This document shows positions 31,580 to 39,565 of a stretch of 40,651 bases of DNA, one piece after another; position 1 is the first letter of the stretch, and every line of letters starts with the position of its first letter. Below the pieces are notes generated by a model that was given only the letters and a program-made list of their open reading frames with translations, searched no databases and was not told the origin of the DNA. Source of the stretch: Acidobacteriota bacterium (lineage in GTDB: Bacteria > Acidobacteriota > Thermoanaerobaculia > Multivoradales > SZUA-115); contig JAJRVQ010000054.1 in the NCBI GenBank assembly GCA_024277255.1, forward strand, positions 1 through 40,651. The letters run 5' to 3'. A program made the position numbers and the translations under genes.

Positions 31580-34441
31580 TCAGCCCAGTTGGGATTCTGG
31601 GGTGCTCATGAGGAGGACGAGAACGGCGCGCAGCTTGGCGTTGATTTGGTCGCGCTTGGCGTCCCACTCGGCCGCGGGCGGCAGCTCGCCGAGGTATTCG
31701 GCCAGAGCCCGACTCTCTTCGGAGTTGGGCTTGACGACGAGGCAGGCCTTGATGAGTTCATCGACAATTTTTTGCGGCGTGCTCACATCGGTGCCCTTCA
31801 ACAGGGCGACGAGATCGACATTGGGCTGCTCGAGGAGCCGGGCCATCTGGTTGTAGCGCACGAGGATGCGCTCGGCGTTGATCCAGGTGCGGCCCTCGTT
31901 CCAACCAGCCACATTCGGCGGCTCGAAGAGGAGCTGTCCCATCTGGTTGACGGCGGAGTCGACGCTGGCGTAGTTGACGTCCTTGATACCGAGGTCGCGG
32001 ATGGCGCCGACGGCCAGTTCGACGGGGCCTTTGATATGGGATCCCATGGCCTTGGAACTGTAGAACTCCTCGGAGATGAAGAGATTTCTCAGCATCGGCC
32101 GCAGGTCGTAGCCGCAGTAGCGCATGAGTTCGGCCATCTGGTCGGTGGTCGCGGTTTGCGGCTCGTCATGGACCAGAAACTTGAACAGTTTCCCGGTGAT
32201 GTAAGTGCCGGTGGCTGGCTGGCGCAGAATGATGTCCACCAAGTCATCACCGCTCCAGTTGCCGGTGGATCCCATGATTTTCTTGTTTTCCAGGTCGTGG
32301 CGGGTGGCGATGTAGCGGAACTGCCCGGTCCACGAGTCGTAGTTGTAACCGGTCAGGGCGCGAGAGGCTTCGCGCAGGTCCTCTTCGCTGTATCCCCGGC
32401 CTTCGCCGATGGAGAACAGTTCGAGAATTTCCCGGCCGAGGTTCTCGTTACCGCTGCCCTTGTAGTTCACGTTGTTGTCCAGATAGGAAATCGTGGCCGG
32501 ATCGTGAACGATGCCGCGCAGCAGGGCGGCGTAGTTGTCGGTGCCGTAGGTACGGAACAGCTGGTTCTGCTTGAACAGCATGAAGGTGCGGTAGCGCTTC
32601 TTGTATTGCGTGGCGAAGTGGTCGTGCCAGAAAAGGGTGAGCTTCTCCTGCAGCGGACGCGGCGACTCTGCCATGCGCTGCAGCCACCACTTGCGCATTT
32701 CGCTTTGCAGCCGGCGCTCGGGGTTGCGGTATTTGACTGTCATATACTGGCGCTCGTCCCAGGGCAGGCGAGACTGCCAGGAACGGGTGCGGGTCAGGCG
32801 CGCGGGATCGAACTCGATGTTGGCGGCGGGCCGGTCATAGATTTCGACGAAGTAATCGACGGCGTCGTGCAGGCCCATTTCGTAAACCTTTTGCACTTCG
32901 GCGGGGGTGCCACCGAAACCGGCGCGGACCACCAGGTGACGTGCCTTGGCGTAGTCCCACTTGCTGCTGGGCATCGGCTTGAGCCCGCCCATGGTCACCC
33001 TGCGGGCCACGGCCAGCTTGTCCTGAAGGGGGGGGATGGCCTTGACCTTCTCGGCGACGATGACGCGGGCGGCCTGAGTAGCGGCCACGGCTTTGTCGGC
33101 GGCGGCTTTGGCGGCGGCGGCTTTGGCGGCGGCGGCTTTGGCGGCGGCGATCTTGGCGTTGCGGGCCTTCTTTGCGCCGACGCAGGCCGCGTCAGCCGCG
33201 GCGAGCGCTTTGGCGGCGGCGGCCTGTTCGGCCTTGGCTTTGTCCGCGGCGGGTTTGTCGGTCGCCGCTTTGGCTGCCGCGGCTTTGGCCACGGCAGTCT
33301 TGGCGTCGCAGGCTTTTTTCGCGGCGGCCTTCTTCCCCTCAGCCGCGGCGAGGGCTTTCTCAGCAGCAGTTTTGGCGGCGGTGGCTTTGTCGGCGGCGGC
33401 CTTGGCGGTGTTGTAGAAGCTCTTGGCCTTGGATTCGAGGCCCGCCGTCTTGGCCACGGCTTTCTCGGCGGCAACCTTTTCTTTGCGCGCGTCATCGACG
33501 GCGACGACCGCGATGAACTGGCTGGAGCCGTTGAGGGTCTCCAGCGCGACCTTGTGGGCGGTGGTCTTGGCGGCGCGATTCTTGTCGGCGGCGACTTTCG
33601 CCGTTGCCGCGTTCTTCGAGGCGGCTTGGGCGGCGGCGAGCGCTTTTTCCGCGTTCTTCACCGCGGCACCCTTAGCCGCCAGAGCTTTCTTGGCGGCGGC
33701 GGCTTTGGTTTCCGCGTCTTTGGCGGCCTTCTCGGCGGCGACCTTTGCCGCGTCCGCTTTGCCGGCCACGGCCTTCTTGGCGGCGGCGGCTTTGGCGACG
33801 CAATCCTTGCAGGATTTGCCGGCGGCGGCGAGTTCGGCTTTTGCCTTGTTCAGCGCGGCGGTGGCGAGGCTGACCTTGGCGGCGGCGGCCTTGGCGGCGG
33901 CGGCGCGGTCGGTGGCGGTCTTTTCGGCGAGGGCCTTTTCGGCGAGGGCCTTTTGCTCCAGCACGGGGTAGGTGGCTCTGCGCAGGACCTTGTATTTCTC
34001 GTTGGCGTCTTTCAGAGCCACGTCCGTGGCGGTTCTCGCCTTGGCGGCGGCGGCCACCTTGGCCGCGAGATCGGTGACGGTCTTGTCGGCGGCTGTCTTG
34101 TCGGCAGCGGCTTTGTTGGCGGCGGCCTTGTCGGCTTCCGACTTGCTGGCGTTGGCTTTTTCGGTGGCTGCCTTGGCGGCGGCGGCCTTGGTGGCGGCCG
34201 CTTTCTTGGCGGCGGCGAGCGCCAGAGAGGCGTCGGAGACGGCTCTGGCGGCGTCGGCTCTGGCGGACACAGCCTCGCGGGCCGCGGTGTTGGCAGCGGC
34301 GGCTTTGTCCGTCGCCACCTTGGCGGTGGCGGTCTTTGCGGCCACGGCGTCAGCCAGCGGATCCGCGGCGATGGTGATGCCGGAGAACATCGTCAGCGCG
34401 ATTGTCGCGGCCCAGATGCCCTGATGTTTGGTAGTCTTCAT
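31580..34441 (-). CDS. Secreted DUF1800 protein with long Ala/Lys-rich N-terminal region (second cassette)
   Basis: A 953-residue paralogue of the protein at 514-3672. Residues 1-25 are a signal peptide (MKTTKHQGIWAATIALTMFSG). About residues 26-480 are an Ala/Lys/Asp/Thr-rich repeat region (DKAAANKAAADKTAADK), probably one long helix or coiled coil. It includes an isolated CKDC pair near residue 210. The DUF1800 domain spans about 490 to the end (WDYAKARHLVVRAGFGGTP, LFWHDHFAT, NENLGREILELFSIGEG, EPPNVAGWNEG). The stalk-like part is shorter and poorly conserved compared with the other copy, while the DUF1800 parts are clearly alike. It is the first gene of a minus-strand DUF1800-DUF1501(-TRASH) unit. 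Confidence 0.9.
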   Translation of the reverse strand: MKTTKHQGIWAATIALTMFSGITIAADPLADAVAAKTATAKVATDKAAAANTAAREAVSARADAARAVSDASLALAAAKKAAATKAAAAKAATEKANASKSEADKAAANKAAADKTAADKTVTDLAAKVAAAAKARTATDVALKDANEKYKVLRRATYPVLEQKALAEKALAEKTATDRAAAAKAAAAKVSLATAALNKAKAELAAAGKSCKDCVAKAAAAKKAVAGKADAAKVAAEKAAKDAETKAAAAKKALAAKGAAVKNAEKALAAAQAASKNAATAKVAADKNRAAKTTAHKVALETLNGSSQFIAVVAVDDARKEKVAAEKAVAKTAGLESKAKSFYNTAKAAADKATAAKTAAEKALAAAEGKKAAAKKACDAKTAVAKAAAAKAATDKPAADKAKAEQAAAAKALAAADAACVGAKKARNAKIAAAKAAAAKAAAAKAAADKAVAATQAARVIVAEKVKAIPPLQDKLAVARRVTMGGLKPMPSSKWDYAKARHLVVRAGFGGTPAEVQKVYEMGLHDAVDYFVEIYDRPAANIEFDPARLTRTRSWQSRLPWDERQYMTVKYRNPERRLQSEMRKWWLQRMAESPRPLQEKLTLFWHDHFATQYKKRYRTFMLFKQNQLFRTYGTDNYAALLRGIVHDPATISYLDNNVNYKGSGNENLGREILELFSIGEGRGYSEEDLREASRALTGYNYDSWTGQFRYIATRHDLENKKIMGSTGNWSGDDLVDIILRQPATGTYITGKLFKFLVHDEPQTATTDQMAELMRYCGYDLRPMLRNLFISEEFYSSKAMGSHIKGPVELAVGAIRDLGIKDVNYASVDSAVNQMGQLLFEPPNVAGWNEGRTWINAERILVRYNQMARLLEQPNVDLVALLKGTDVSTPQKIVDELIKACLVVKPNSEESRALAEYLGELPPAAEWDAKRDQINAKLRAVLVLLMSTPESQLG

Positions 34442-34776
34442 GGTAGGATGTCTTTCGTGAGTTGACCGGGGTGAGTGAGGATTCTTCGATGTTGCCTGAT
34501 TCCATGTCGGCGAACGCAGCCCCCAAAAAGGGACGACGGCAGCAGACGCGGCATCGGCAGTATCTACCGTGGGCGGGGTGCGGGGCGAGGGCTACGCAGA
34601 TCTTGTCGTTGGCGAGGCGGATCTTCGGGACGGTCTCGCGTGAGTTGACACGGCCCGCACCGGTCTTTCGGCACGAATTCCACGAAGGTTTCCATGTCAC
34701 ACAGTGAGAATAAGGGCTCGACCCTGAATCGTGTTCGGTTTATGGATTTCGCCTCGATTCACCCCACTCCCGAAAA
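34442..34776. other. Divergent promoter region between DUF1800 and TIM-barrel genes
   Basis: These 335 bases separate two divergent genes and must hold both promoters. No gene is supported. An 11-base direct repeat, CGTGAGTTGAC, occurs at 34456-34466 and 34639-34649, close to either end, and could be a shared regulatory site. I could not place convincing -35/-10 pairs. Confidence 0.5.
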
Positions 34777-35739
34777 ATGAACGCTGAAAATCCCTCACCC
34801 GACCACGCCTCTCCTTCGCCTTTGTCCCGTCGGCAGTTCCTGCGGCATTCCGCCTCCTCGGTGGCGGTCGCGGGAATCGCCGCCGCAGCACCTAGTCTGG
34901 TGGCCGCCGAATCGGCGACCGTGTCGGATCCATTGAAGGGCCGTATCTTCAAGACTCTCAAGATCGGCATGGTCAGGGTGAAGGGCGCCTCGCTGGCAGA
35001 TCGCTTTAAGGTGGCGAAAGAGGCGGGATTTCAGGGCATCGAACTCAGTTGTCCGGGCAACGATGTCGACGAGGTGAAGAAGGCCATCGCTGAATCCGGG
35101 CTGGTGGTGGATGGATCGGTGTGTGCCGAACACTGGAAGGTGCGCCACACCGACGCCGATCCGGCGGTGCGCGCCAAAGCGCTGGAAACGCTCAAAGGCG
35201 CCCTGCGCGAGACCAAGGCGGTGGGTGGGCATACCGTGTTGCTGGTGGTGGGCCACGGCGACGATGGGACGGAAGAGGAAATCTGGAAGCGCTCGGTGGA
35301 GAACATCAGCCAGGCGGTGCCGCTGGCGGCTGAGTTGGGCGTGGCCATCGTCATTGAGAATGTGTGGAATCACTTCTGCTACGATCACGACGGTGACTCC
35401 ACGCAGACGGCGGACAAGTTTGTGCGCTATGTCGACGAGTTTAACTCGCCCTGGGTGGGCATGCACTTCGACATCGGCAACCACTGGAAATACGGTTCCA
35501 TGGGTGACTGGATCCGGGTCCTGGGCAAGCGCATCATCAAGCTGGACGTGAAGGGGTTCTCCCGGGAGAAGAACAAGTTCATGAAAATCGGCGAGGGCGA
35601 TCTGGATTTCGCCGATGTGCGCAAGGCGCTGATCGAGATCAACTATCATGGCTGGCTCGCGGCGGAAGTTGGCGGCGGTGGTCTGGAGCGTCTCCAGGAA
35701 GTGTCCGCCAACCTTGATCGCGAGTTCGGCCTGGCCTGA
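34777..35739 (+). CDS. Tat-exported sugar phosphate isomerase/epimerase-like TIM-barrel protein
   Basis: A 320-residue protein of the xylose-isomerase-like TIM-barrel (AP endonuclease 2) superfamily. The N-terminus is a strong Tat signal (SRRQFLRHSASSVAVAGIAAAAPSLVAAE). The barrel begins at LKIGMVRVKGASLADRFKVA. Likely metal ligands are the Glu in IVIENVWNH, the Asp/His set in MHFDIGNHWKYG, and the Glu in WLAAEVGGGG. Proteins of this kind isomerise or epimerise sugars or hydroxy-acids; the exported forms are common in PVC bacteria and their substrates are mostly unknown. ATG 34777 gives a short polar arm before the twin arginines. The metallophosphoesterase gene follows after 15 bases. Confidence 0.88.
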   Translation: MNAENPSPDHASPSPLSRRQFLRHSASSVAVAGIAAAAPSLVAAESATVSDPLKGRIFKTLKIGMVRVKGASLADRFKVAKEAGFQGIELSCPGNDVDEVKKAIAESGLVVDGSVCAEHWKVRHTDADPAVRAKALETLKGALRETKAVGGHTVLLVVGHGDDGTEEEIWKRSVENISQAVPLAAELGVAIVIENVWNHFCYDHDGDSTQTADKFVRYVDEFNSPWVGMHFDIGNHWKYGSMGDWIRVLGKRIIKLDVKGFSREKNKFMKIGEGDLDFADVRKALIEINYHGWLAAEVGGGGLERLQEVSANLDREFGLA

Positions 35740-35754
35740 GAGAGAAAAACAAGG

Positions 35755-36510
35755 GTGAAAATTCTCCTCGTCGCGGACCTCCACTACACGTTGAAGCAGT
35801 GGGACTGGGTCAACCTGGTCGCGGAACACTTTGATCTCGTGGTGGTGGCGGGGGATCTTCTCGACGTCGTTTCGGCGGTGGATCTCGATGTGCAGATTCT
35901 GGTGACGCGCAAATACCTCGGGCGCATCGCGCCCAAGGCGCGCCTGCTGGTCTCCTCGGGCAACCACGACAGCGATGCACGCAACGCCGCCGGAGAAAGG
36001 GTGGCAGCCTGGCTGCTGGAGTCCGGGGCGGGCGATGAAGCCGTTGTCGTCGATGGCGACTATCTCGAGGAGGAGAGTGCTTTTTTCACGGTTTGTCCCT
36101 GGTGGGACGGGCCGGAGACGAGGGCTGAGGTCGCCGAGCTTTTCGCCCGCGACGCCTCGCGGGCGCGCGGCAAGACTTGGATCTGGATCTACCACGCTCC
36201 TCCGGCGGGCTCGCCGGTGAGTTGGACGGGAAAGAAGTTTTTCGGCGACGAGGCTCTGGTGAATTGGATCGGGAAGTATCGCCCGGCCATGGTCATGAGC
36301 GGACACGTGCATCACGCGCCTTTCGCCAAGGGGGGCGCATGGATGGATCGCATCGGCGACACCCGAGTATTCAACATGGGGCGGCAGATCGGTCCGGTGC
36401 CGACCCACATCGTGGTGGATACCGAAGAGCAGAGCGCGAAATGGTTTTCGCTCGCGGGCAACGAAGTCGCGTCTCTCGCGGGGCCGGTGGAACGGCGGGA
36501 GTTGCTGTAG
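35755..36510 (+). CDS. Metallophosphoesterase (calcineurin-like)
   Basis: A 251-residue cytoplasmic enzyme with the full set of metallophosphoesterase motifs: DLH (residues 8-10), GDLLD, SGNHDSD, a single H in YHAPP, and SGHVHH. These ligands form a dinuclear metal site that cleaves phosphomonoesters or phosphodiesters. Size and motif spacing would allow a class III cyclic-nucleotide phosphodiesterase (CpdA-like) or another small phosphoesterase; sequence alone does not decide. The start is GTG 35755, preceded by the purine-rich AGAGAAAAACAAGG. It is probably co-transcribed with the upstream TIM-barrel gene, and converges on a cyclic-nucleotide-binding-fold gene 16 bases away. Confidence 0.9.
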   Translation: MKILLVADLHYTLKQWDWVNLVAEHFDLVVVAGDLLDVVSAVDLDVQILVTRKYLGRIAPKARLLVSSGNHDSDARNAAGERVAAWLLESGAGDEAVVVDGDYLEEESAFFTVCPWWDGPETRAEVAELFARDASRARGKTWIWIYHAPPAGSPVSWTGKKFFGDEALVNWIGKYRPAMVMSGHVHHAPFAKGGAWMDRIGDTRVFNMGRQIGPVPTHIVVDTEEQSAKWFSLAGNEVASLAGPVERRELL

Positions 36511-36526
36511 AAGGCCTTGCCCTTTC

Positions 36527-36979
36527 TCAGGCCTGCTTCTTCGATTGGTGGTGCAGGAGGCTCTCGAGCACCTCATCGACCATGCCGAGGTGATCCTCGT
36601 TGGATTCGAACTGGGTCTTGAGGTCCGCCAGATAGGAGGTGACTCCGCTGAGTCGGCCGGCGAGCATGCGGGCGATGTGGTAGTTGGCCTCGGGATGATC
36701 GCGCAGGAAGGCGTCGCCATCCTCGGCCACGCGACAGGTGGTCGGCTGGAGGGCGCGGACCGTGGCCATGTGCGGGCGACCGAGCAGCACCGACACTTCG
36801 CCGAGAATGGAGCCGGGAACGGAAACTGTGTTGATCTGGGTGTCCTGCTTGAGAATTTCGACCGCGCCATCGATCAGAAACAGGAGGAGCGGGCTGTTGT
36901 CCCCTTCGTGAAGAAGGGTCTCCCCCTCGGCGAAGAGGCGCTCGGGAAGTGCGGCGCACATGTCGAGGGTGGTGTTCAT
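36527..36979 (-). CDS. Stand-alone cyclic nucleotide-binding (cNMP/Crp-fold) domain protein
   Basis: A 150-residue protein consisting of one cNMP-binding fold (about residues 10-115) and a C-terminal helix; there is no helix-turn-helix, so it is not a Crp-type transcription factor. The jelly-roll pattern is clear: FAEGETLLHEGDNSPLLLFLIDGAVEIL and GSILGEVSVLLGRPHMATVRAL. In the phosphate-binding cassette the Gly-Glu is kept, but the position of the arginine that contacts the cyclic phosphate appears to be histidine (PHMA instead of RSA). Ligand binding is therefore uncertain. The gene is divergent from the ABC exporter, with 239 bases between starts. Such small cNMP-fold proteins occur beside exporters in some bacteriocin-type loci; a regulatory role is inferred. 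Confidence 0.85.
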   Translation of the reverse strand: MNTTLDMCAALPERLFAEGETLLHEGDNSPLLLFLIDGAVEILKQDTQINTVSVPGSILGEVSVLLGRPHMATVRALQPTTCRVAEDGDAFLRDHPEANYHIARMLAGRLSGVTSYLADLKTQFESNEDHLGMVDEVLESLLHHQSKKQA

Positions 36980-37218
36980 GCAGGCTGGCGCGGGATGGGG
37001 AAAATGAACAGGGTGGACCAGAGGGGGAGTTTCAGAATACGGAGCGAACCGGTGAAGTCAATCGGCGAGGAGTGGCATTCCTCCCCTGGGAAAACGCGCC
37101 CCATCTTCCATCTGCGATTTGCCTTCGGCTTTCTCCGCTTCACTGCGAATCCCATCTTCGCGGCGCCGCCGCTGTTTTTCAGTTCCGTTTTCCTCCAGCC
37201 TCTGTTAGGAACAGCGGC

Positions 37219-39132
37219 ATGGATCATCCCGTTGAGCCGGTGGCGGTGCCGAAGATTTCGTGGCGCGCCTTGTTCGTTTATGGTGGCCGGTTGCTCCGGG
37301 TTTGTTGGGGCCTGGCCCTGGCCTTCGTCGTGCTGAGCCTGGCGCAGCAGAGCGCGCTGGTGGTGTCCGGGCAGTTGGTCGGCGAGATCACCACGCGACT
37401 GGCGATGCTGGGCGGCGAAAGTGGAGGCGCCGATTCTGGTGGGCTGGTCTCGGCCTACTGGTTTTGGCTGATCCTCGCCGCTGGCGGACTGCTGATCAGT
37501 GTGCCGTTGAGGTGGGTGACGGAGTGGGTGAACGGGCGCATGGCCAACCGCCTGCGCATCGACGTGTTCGACAACGCCATCCGCCAGTCACCGGATTTTT
37601 TTCAGGGCCGCAACGCCGGCGAGTTGAGCACGGTGATCAACCAGTTCACTCAGGAGGCGCAGATGACCATGCGCGCGCTCATCCTCGAGCCTGTCATCCA
37701 GGGCATCGTGCTGGGATTGACCGTCGGTCTGATCATTTACAACTTTGTGCAAATCCAGGGACCGGATGGCATCGAGATGCTGGGCATGCGGATTCCGGCC
37801 CTGTTGCCGCCGGTGATCATCCTCATCCTGTCGCTGATGTCGCCCTACCTGACCACGAAGATTCAAGCCCGAGTGCGGCGGCGCTCGGCGGAACTGCGCG
37901 ACAGCAACCTGGCGCTGGCCGGGTTGGTGACCGGGGCGATGCAGTCGCCCGAAGAGATCCAGGCGATGAACGCCGAGGCGGTGTTCGGCGAGAAGCACGA
38001 GCAGGCCCTCGACGGCTACGTCCGCGCCCGGGTGCGGCAGAGTCTGGTCTTGGAATGGGCGACCGTGCTCAACGGACTGCCGGGCTGGCTGGCTCCGGCC
38101 GTGCTGCTGGGAATGGCGGTGGCGATGGCAGTGAATTCCCCCGACTCCGTCGAGGTCGGCAATGTGGTGGCGATTTTTCTGCTGGCACCGCAGTTGATGC
38201 GCCCGGTGGAAAGCCTCAGCGGCATCCTGCTCATGGCCGGTTCTTCGTGGCCGGGGATTCACCAGGTGCTGACCCTGCTGGAACAGCCTCCGGCGACCGG
38301 GGATGATCCCCAAGCCCGGGAGGTGGAAACGCTGGTGCCGACACTGGAGGCGCGCGCCGTGACCTTTGCCTACCCCCGAGCCGACACCCCGGTGTTCCAC
38401 GATCTTTCCCTGACCGCGCCCACCGGAACAATCACCGGCCTGGTCGGTCGCATGGGCCAGGGCAAGACCACGTTTTTTCGCCTCGCGCTGCGCTTTTACG
38501 AGCCGGACGAGGGAGCGATTCTCCTGGGCGGCATCGACGTTCGCGACATCCGCCTCGACAGCCTGCGTCGCCACGTAGGCATGATGTCGCAGTTCCCCGC
38601 GTTCTTTCACGACACCTTGCGCGAAAACCTGCGCCTCGGCGGACCGGACGCGAGCGATGAGGAGTTGATCGCCGCTTGCCGAAGGACAGGATTGTGGGAT
38701 CTACTGAAGGAACGCCTGGGAGAGAACCCGCTCGACGCGCCCTTCGCCGCCGGGGCGATGCTTTCGGGCGGGCAACGCAAGCTGGTGGCCCTGACTCGTT
38801 GCCTGCTGCGTGATCCCGCCTTCCTTTTTCTTGACGAGCCGACTGCCGGTATGGACAATTCGGAGAAATACGGGCTGGCTGAGCCGTTGCGGCGGGCCTG
38901 TGCCGGAAAAACCGTCCTCACCGTCGATCACGATATTCCATGGCTACTGAACTTCTGCGATCACTTCATCGTGCTCGATGGTGGGCGGGTGATCGAGGAG
39001 GGCAGCGGTGCCGAGTTGCTGGCGCGCGACGGGATTTTCGCCGAGCTTCATGCGCATACCCATTTTGCCGAACCGGAGAGCGGGAGGGGGACGGGCGATG
39101 GGGCTTCCGGGAACCCGAAAAACTGTTGTTAG
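37219..39132 (+). CDS. ABC exporter, fused transmembrane and ATP-binding domains
   Basis: A 637-residue half-transporter. Residues about 20-335 form the exporter-type membrane domain with about six helices (first GLALAFVVLSLAQQSALVV). Residues about 365-610 form the ATPase: Walker A GRMGQGKTT near 409, Q-loop MSQFPAFF, signature LSGGQRK near 515, Walker B FLFLDEPTAGMD near 536, and the switch histidine in LTVDHD. No C39 peptidase domain precedes the membrane part, so any leader must be removed by another enzyme. ATG 37219 has AGGA eight bases upstream. It is followed on the same strand by the Cys-rich peptide gene after 111 bases. Substrate is inferred to be that peptide; lipids or drugs are alternatives. 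Confidence 0.93.
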   Translation: MDHPVEPVAVPKISWRALFVYGGRLLRVCWGLALAFVVLSLAQQSALVVSGQLVGEITTRLAMLGGESGGADSGGLVSAYWFWLILAAGGLLISVPLRWVTEWVNGRMANRLRIDVFDNAIRQSPDFFQGRNAGELSTVINQFTQEAQMTMRALILEPVIQGIVLGLTVGLIIYNFVQIQGPDGIEMLGMRIPALLPPVIILILSLMSPYLTTKIQARVRRRSAELRDSNLALAGLVTGAMQSPEEIQAMNAEAVFGEKHEQALDGYVRARVRQSLVLEWATVLNGLPGWLAPAVLLGMAVAMAVNSPDSVEVGNVVAIFLLAPQLMRPVESLSGILLMAGSSWPGIHQVLTLLEQPPATGDDPQAREVETLVPTLEARAVTFAYPRADTPVFHDLSLTAPTGTITGLVGRMGQGKTTFFRLALRFYEPDEGAILLGGIDVRDIRLDSLRRHVGMMSQFPAFFHDTLRENLRLGGPDASDEELIAACRRTGLWDLLKERLGENPLDAPFAAGAMLSGGQRKLVALTRCLLRDPAFLFLDEPTAGMDNSEKYGLAEPLRRACAGKTVLTVDHDIPWLLNFCDHFIVLDGGRVIEEGSGAELLARDGIFAELHAHTHFAEPESGRGTGDGASGNPKNCC

Positions 39133-39243
39133 CGGGATGAGTTAACCAGTCCGGCAAGAAAATTTGCATGAGAGCGGAGTCGCCTCGTCTATCATTTAAT
39201 GCCCCTTGGCGGGCGGAAGAAAAAAACCAAACCAAACCGAAAA

Positions 39244-39480
39244 ATGAGTGTGAACAAAATCGAAGTGACCGTGGGCAAAGAGGCACCGGAGGGTGATGAT
39301 CCCAAGGGGCAGGAAGTTGTGCGGGGCGAAAAGCCTGTCTTCGCCGCCGCTGGTGACGAGGTGGGCGGTCGCAGCCACTGGAAGTTTGTGGTTTGCTATG
39401 CTTGCTGCGCAACGAACCAGGTGGGTGGCTATGCCCATGCGTTCAATTGCTTCAATTGCGGTTGTTACAATCGCTGCTAG
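39244..39480 (+). CDS. Small Cys-rich peptide, candidate RiPP/bacteriocin-like precursor
   Basis: A 78-residue peptide in two contrasting halves. Residues 1-42 are hydrophilic, Glu/Asp/Lys/Gly-rich and free of cysteine, ending DEVGG, a Gly-Gly such as precedes many export-linked cleavage sites. Residues 43-78 are aromatic and Cys-rich: CYACC at 51-55 and CFNCGCYNRC at 69-78, with a GGYAHAFN link, seven cysteines in all, the last one C-terminal. The core codons are AT-richer than the neighbours, with a direct TTCAATTGC repeat. ATG 39244 is preferred; ATG 39199 would add a very basic 15-residue arm, and a TATCAT at 39190 could be a -10 element placing the start of transcription after it. Its own terminator follows. 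Alternatives: a metal-binding peptide or a disulfide-rich toxin. No homologue is recognised. Confidence 0.68.
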   Translation: MSVNKIEVTVGKEAPEGDDPKGQEVVRGEKPVFAAAGDEVGGRSHWKFVVCYACCATNQVGGYAHAFNCFNCGCYNRC

Positions 39481-39502
39481 GATACCGCGAGCCGATTCAA
39501 AG

Positions 39503-39545
39503 TGTGGCCGACCCGGATTTTCCGGATCGGCCACATTTTCTTGTT
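39503..39545 (+). terminator. Rho-independent terminator after the Cys-rich peptide gene
   Basis: Arms 39503-39517 and 39521-39535 pair at 14 of 15 positions around a TTT loop (for example GTGGCCGA with TCGGCCAC), followed by TTTTCTTGTT. It lies between the peptide stop (39480) and the GAF gene start (39566). It would make the peptide the main product and allow only read-through into the downstream genes. Confidence 0.88.
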
Positions 39546-39565
39546 GCTTGGGAAGCTGCCAACTC

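Noticed and set aside
31589..34465. 958-codon plus-strand open frame opposite the second DUF1800 gene
   Set aside because: Same artefact: a Gly-rich antisense translation of an Ala/Lys repeat in GC-rich DNA.
36600..36625. GGATTCGAACTGGG, which resembles a tRNA T-arm on the minus strand
   Set aside because: It lies inside the cNMP-fold coding sequence and no acceptor, D or anticodon stems can be built around it.
39199..39243. Upstream ATG extending the Cys-rich peptide by 15 residues
   Set aside because: The extension is strongly basic and unlike the acidic leader, and a possible -10 element at 39190 would put the transcript start after it. It is kept only as an alternative.
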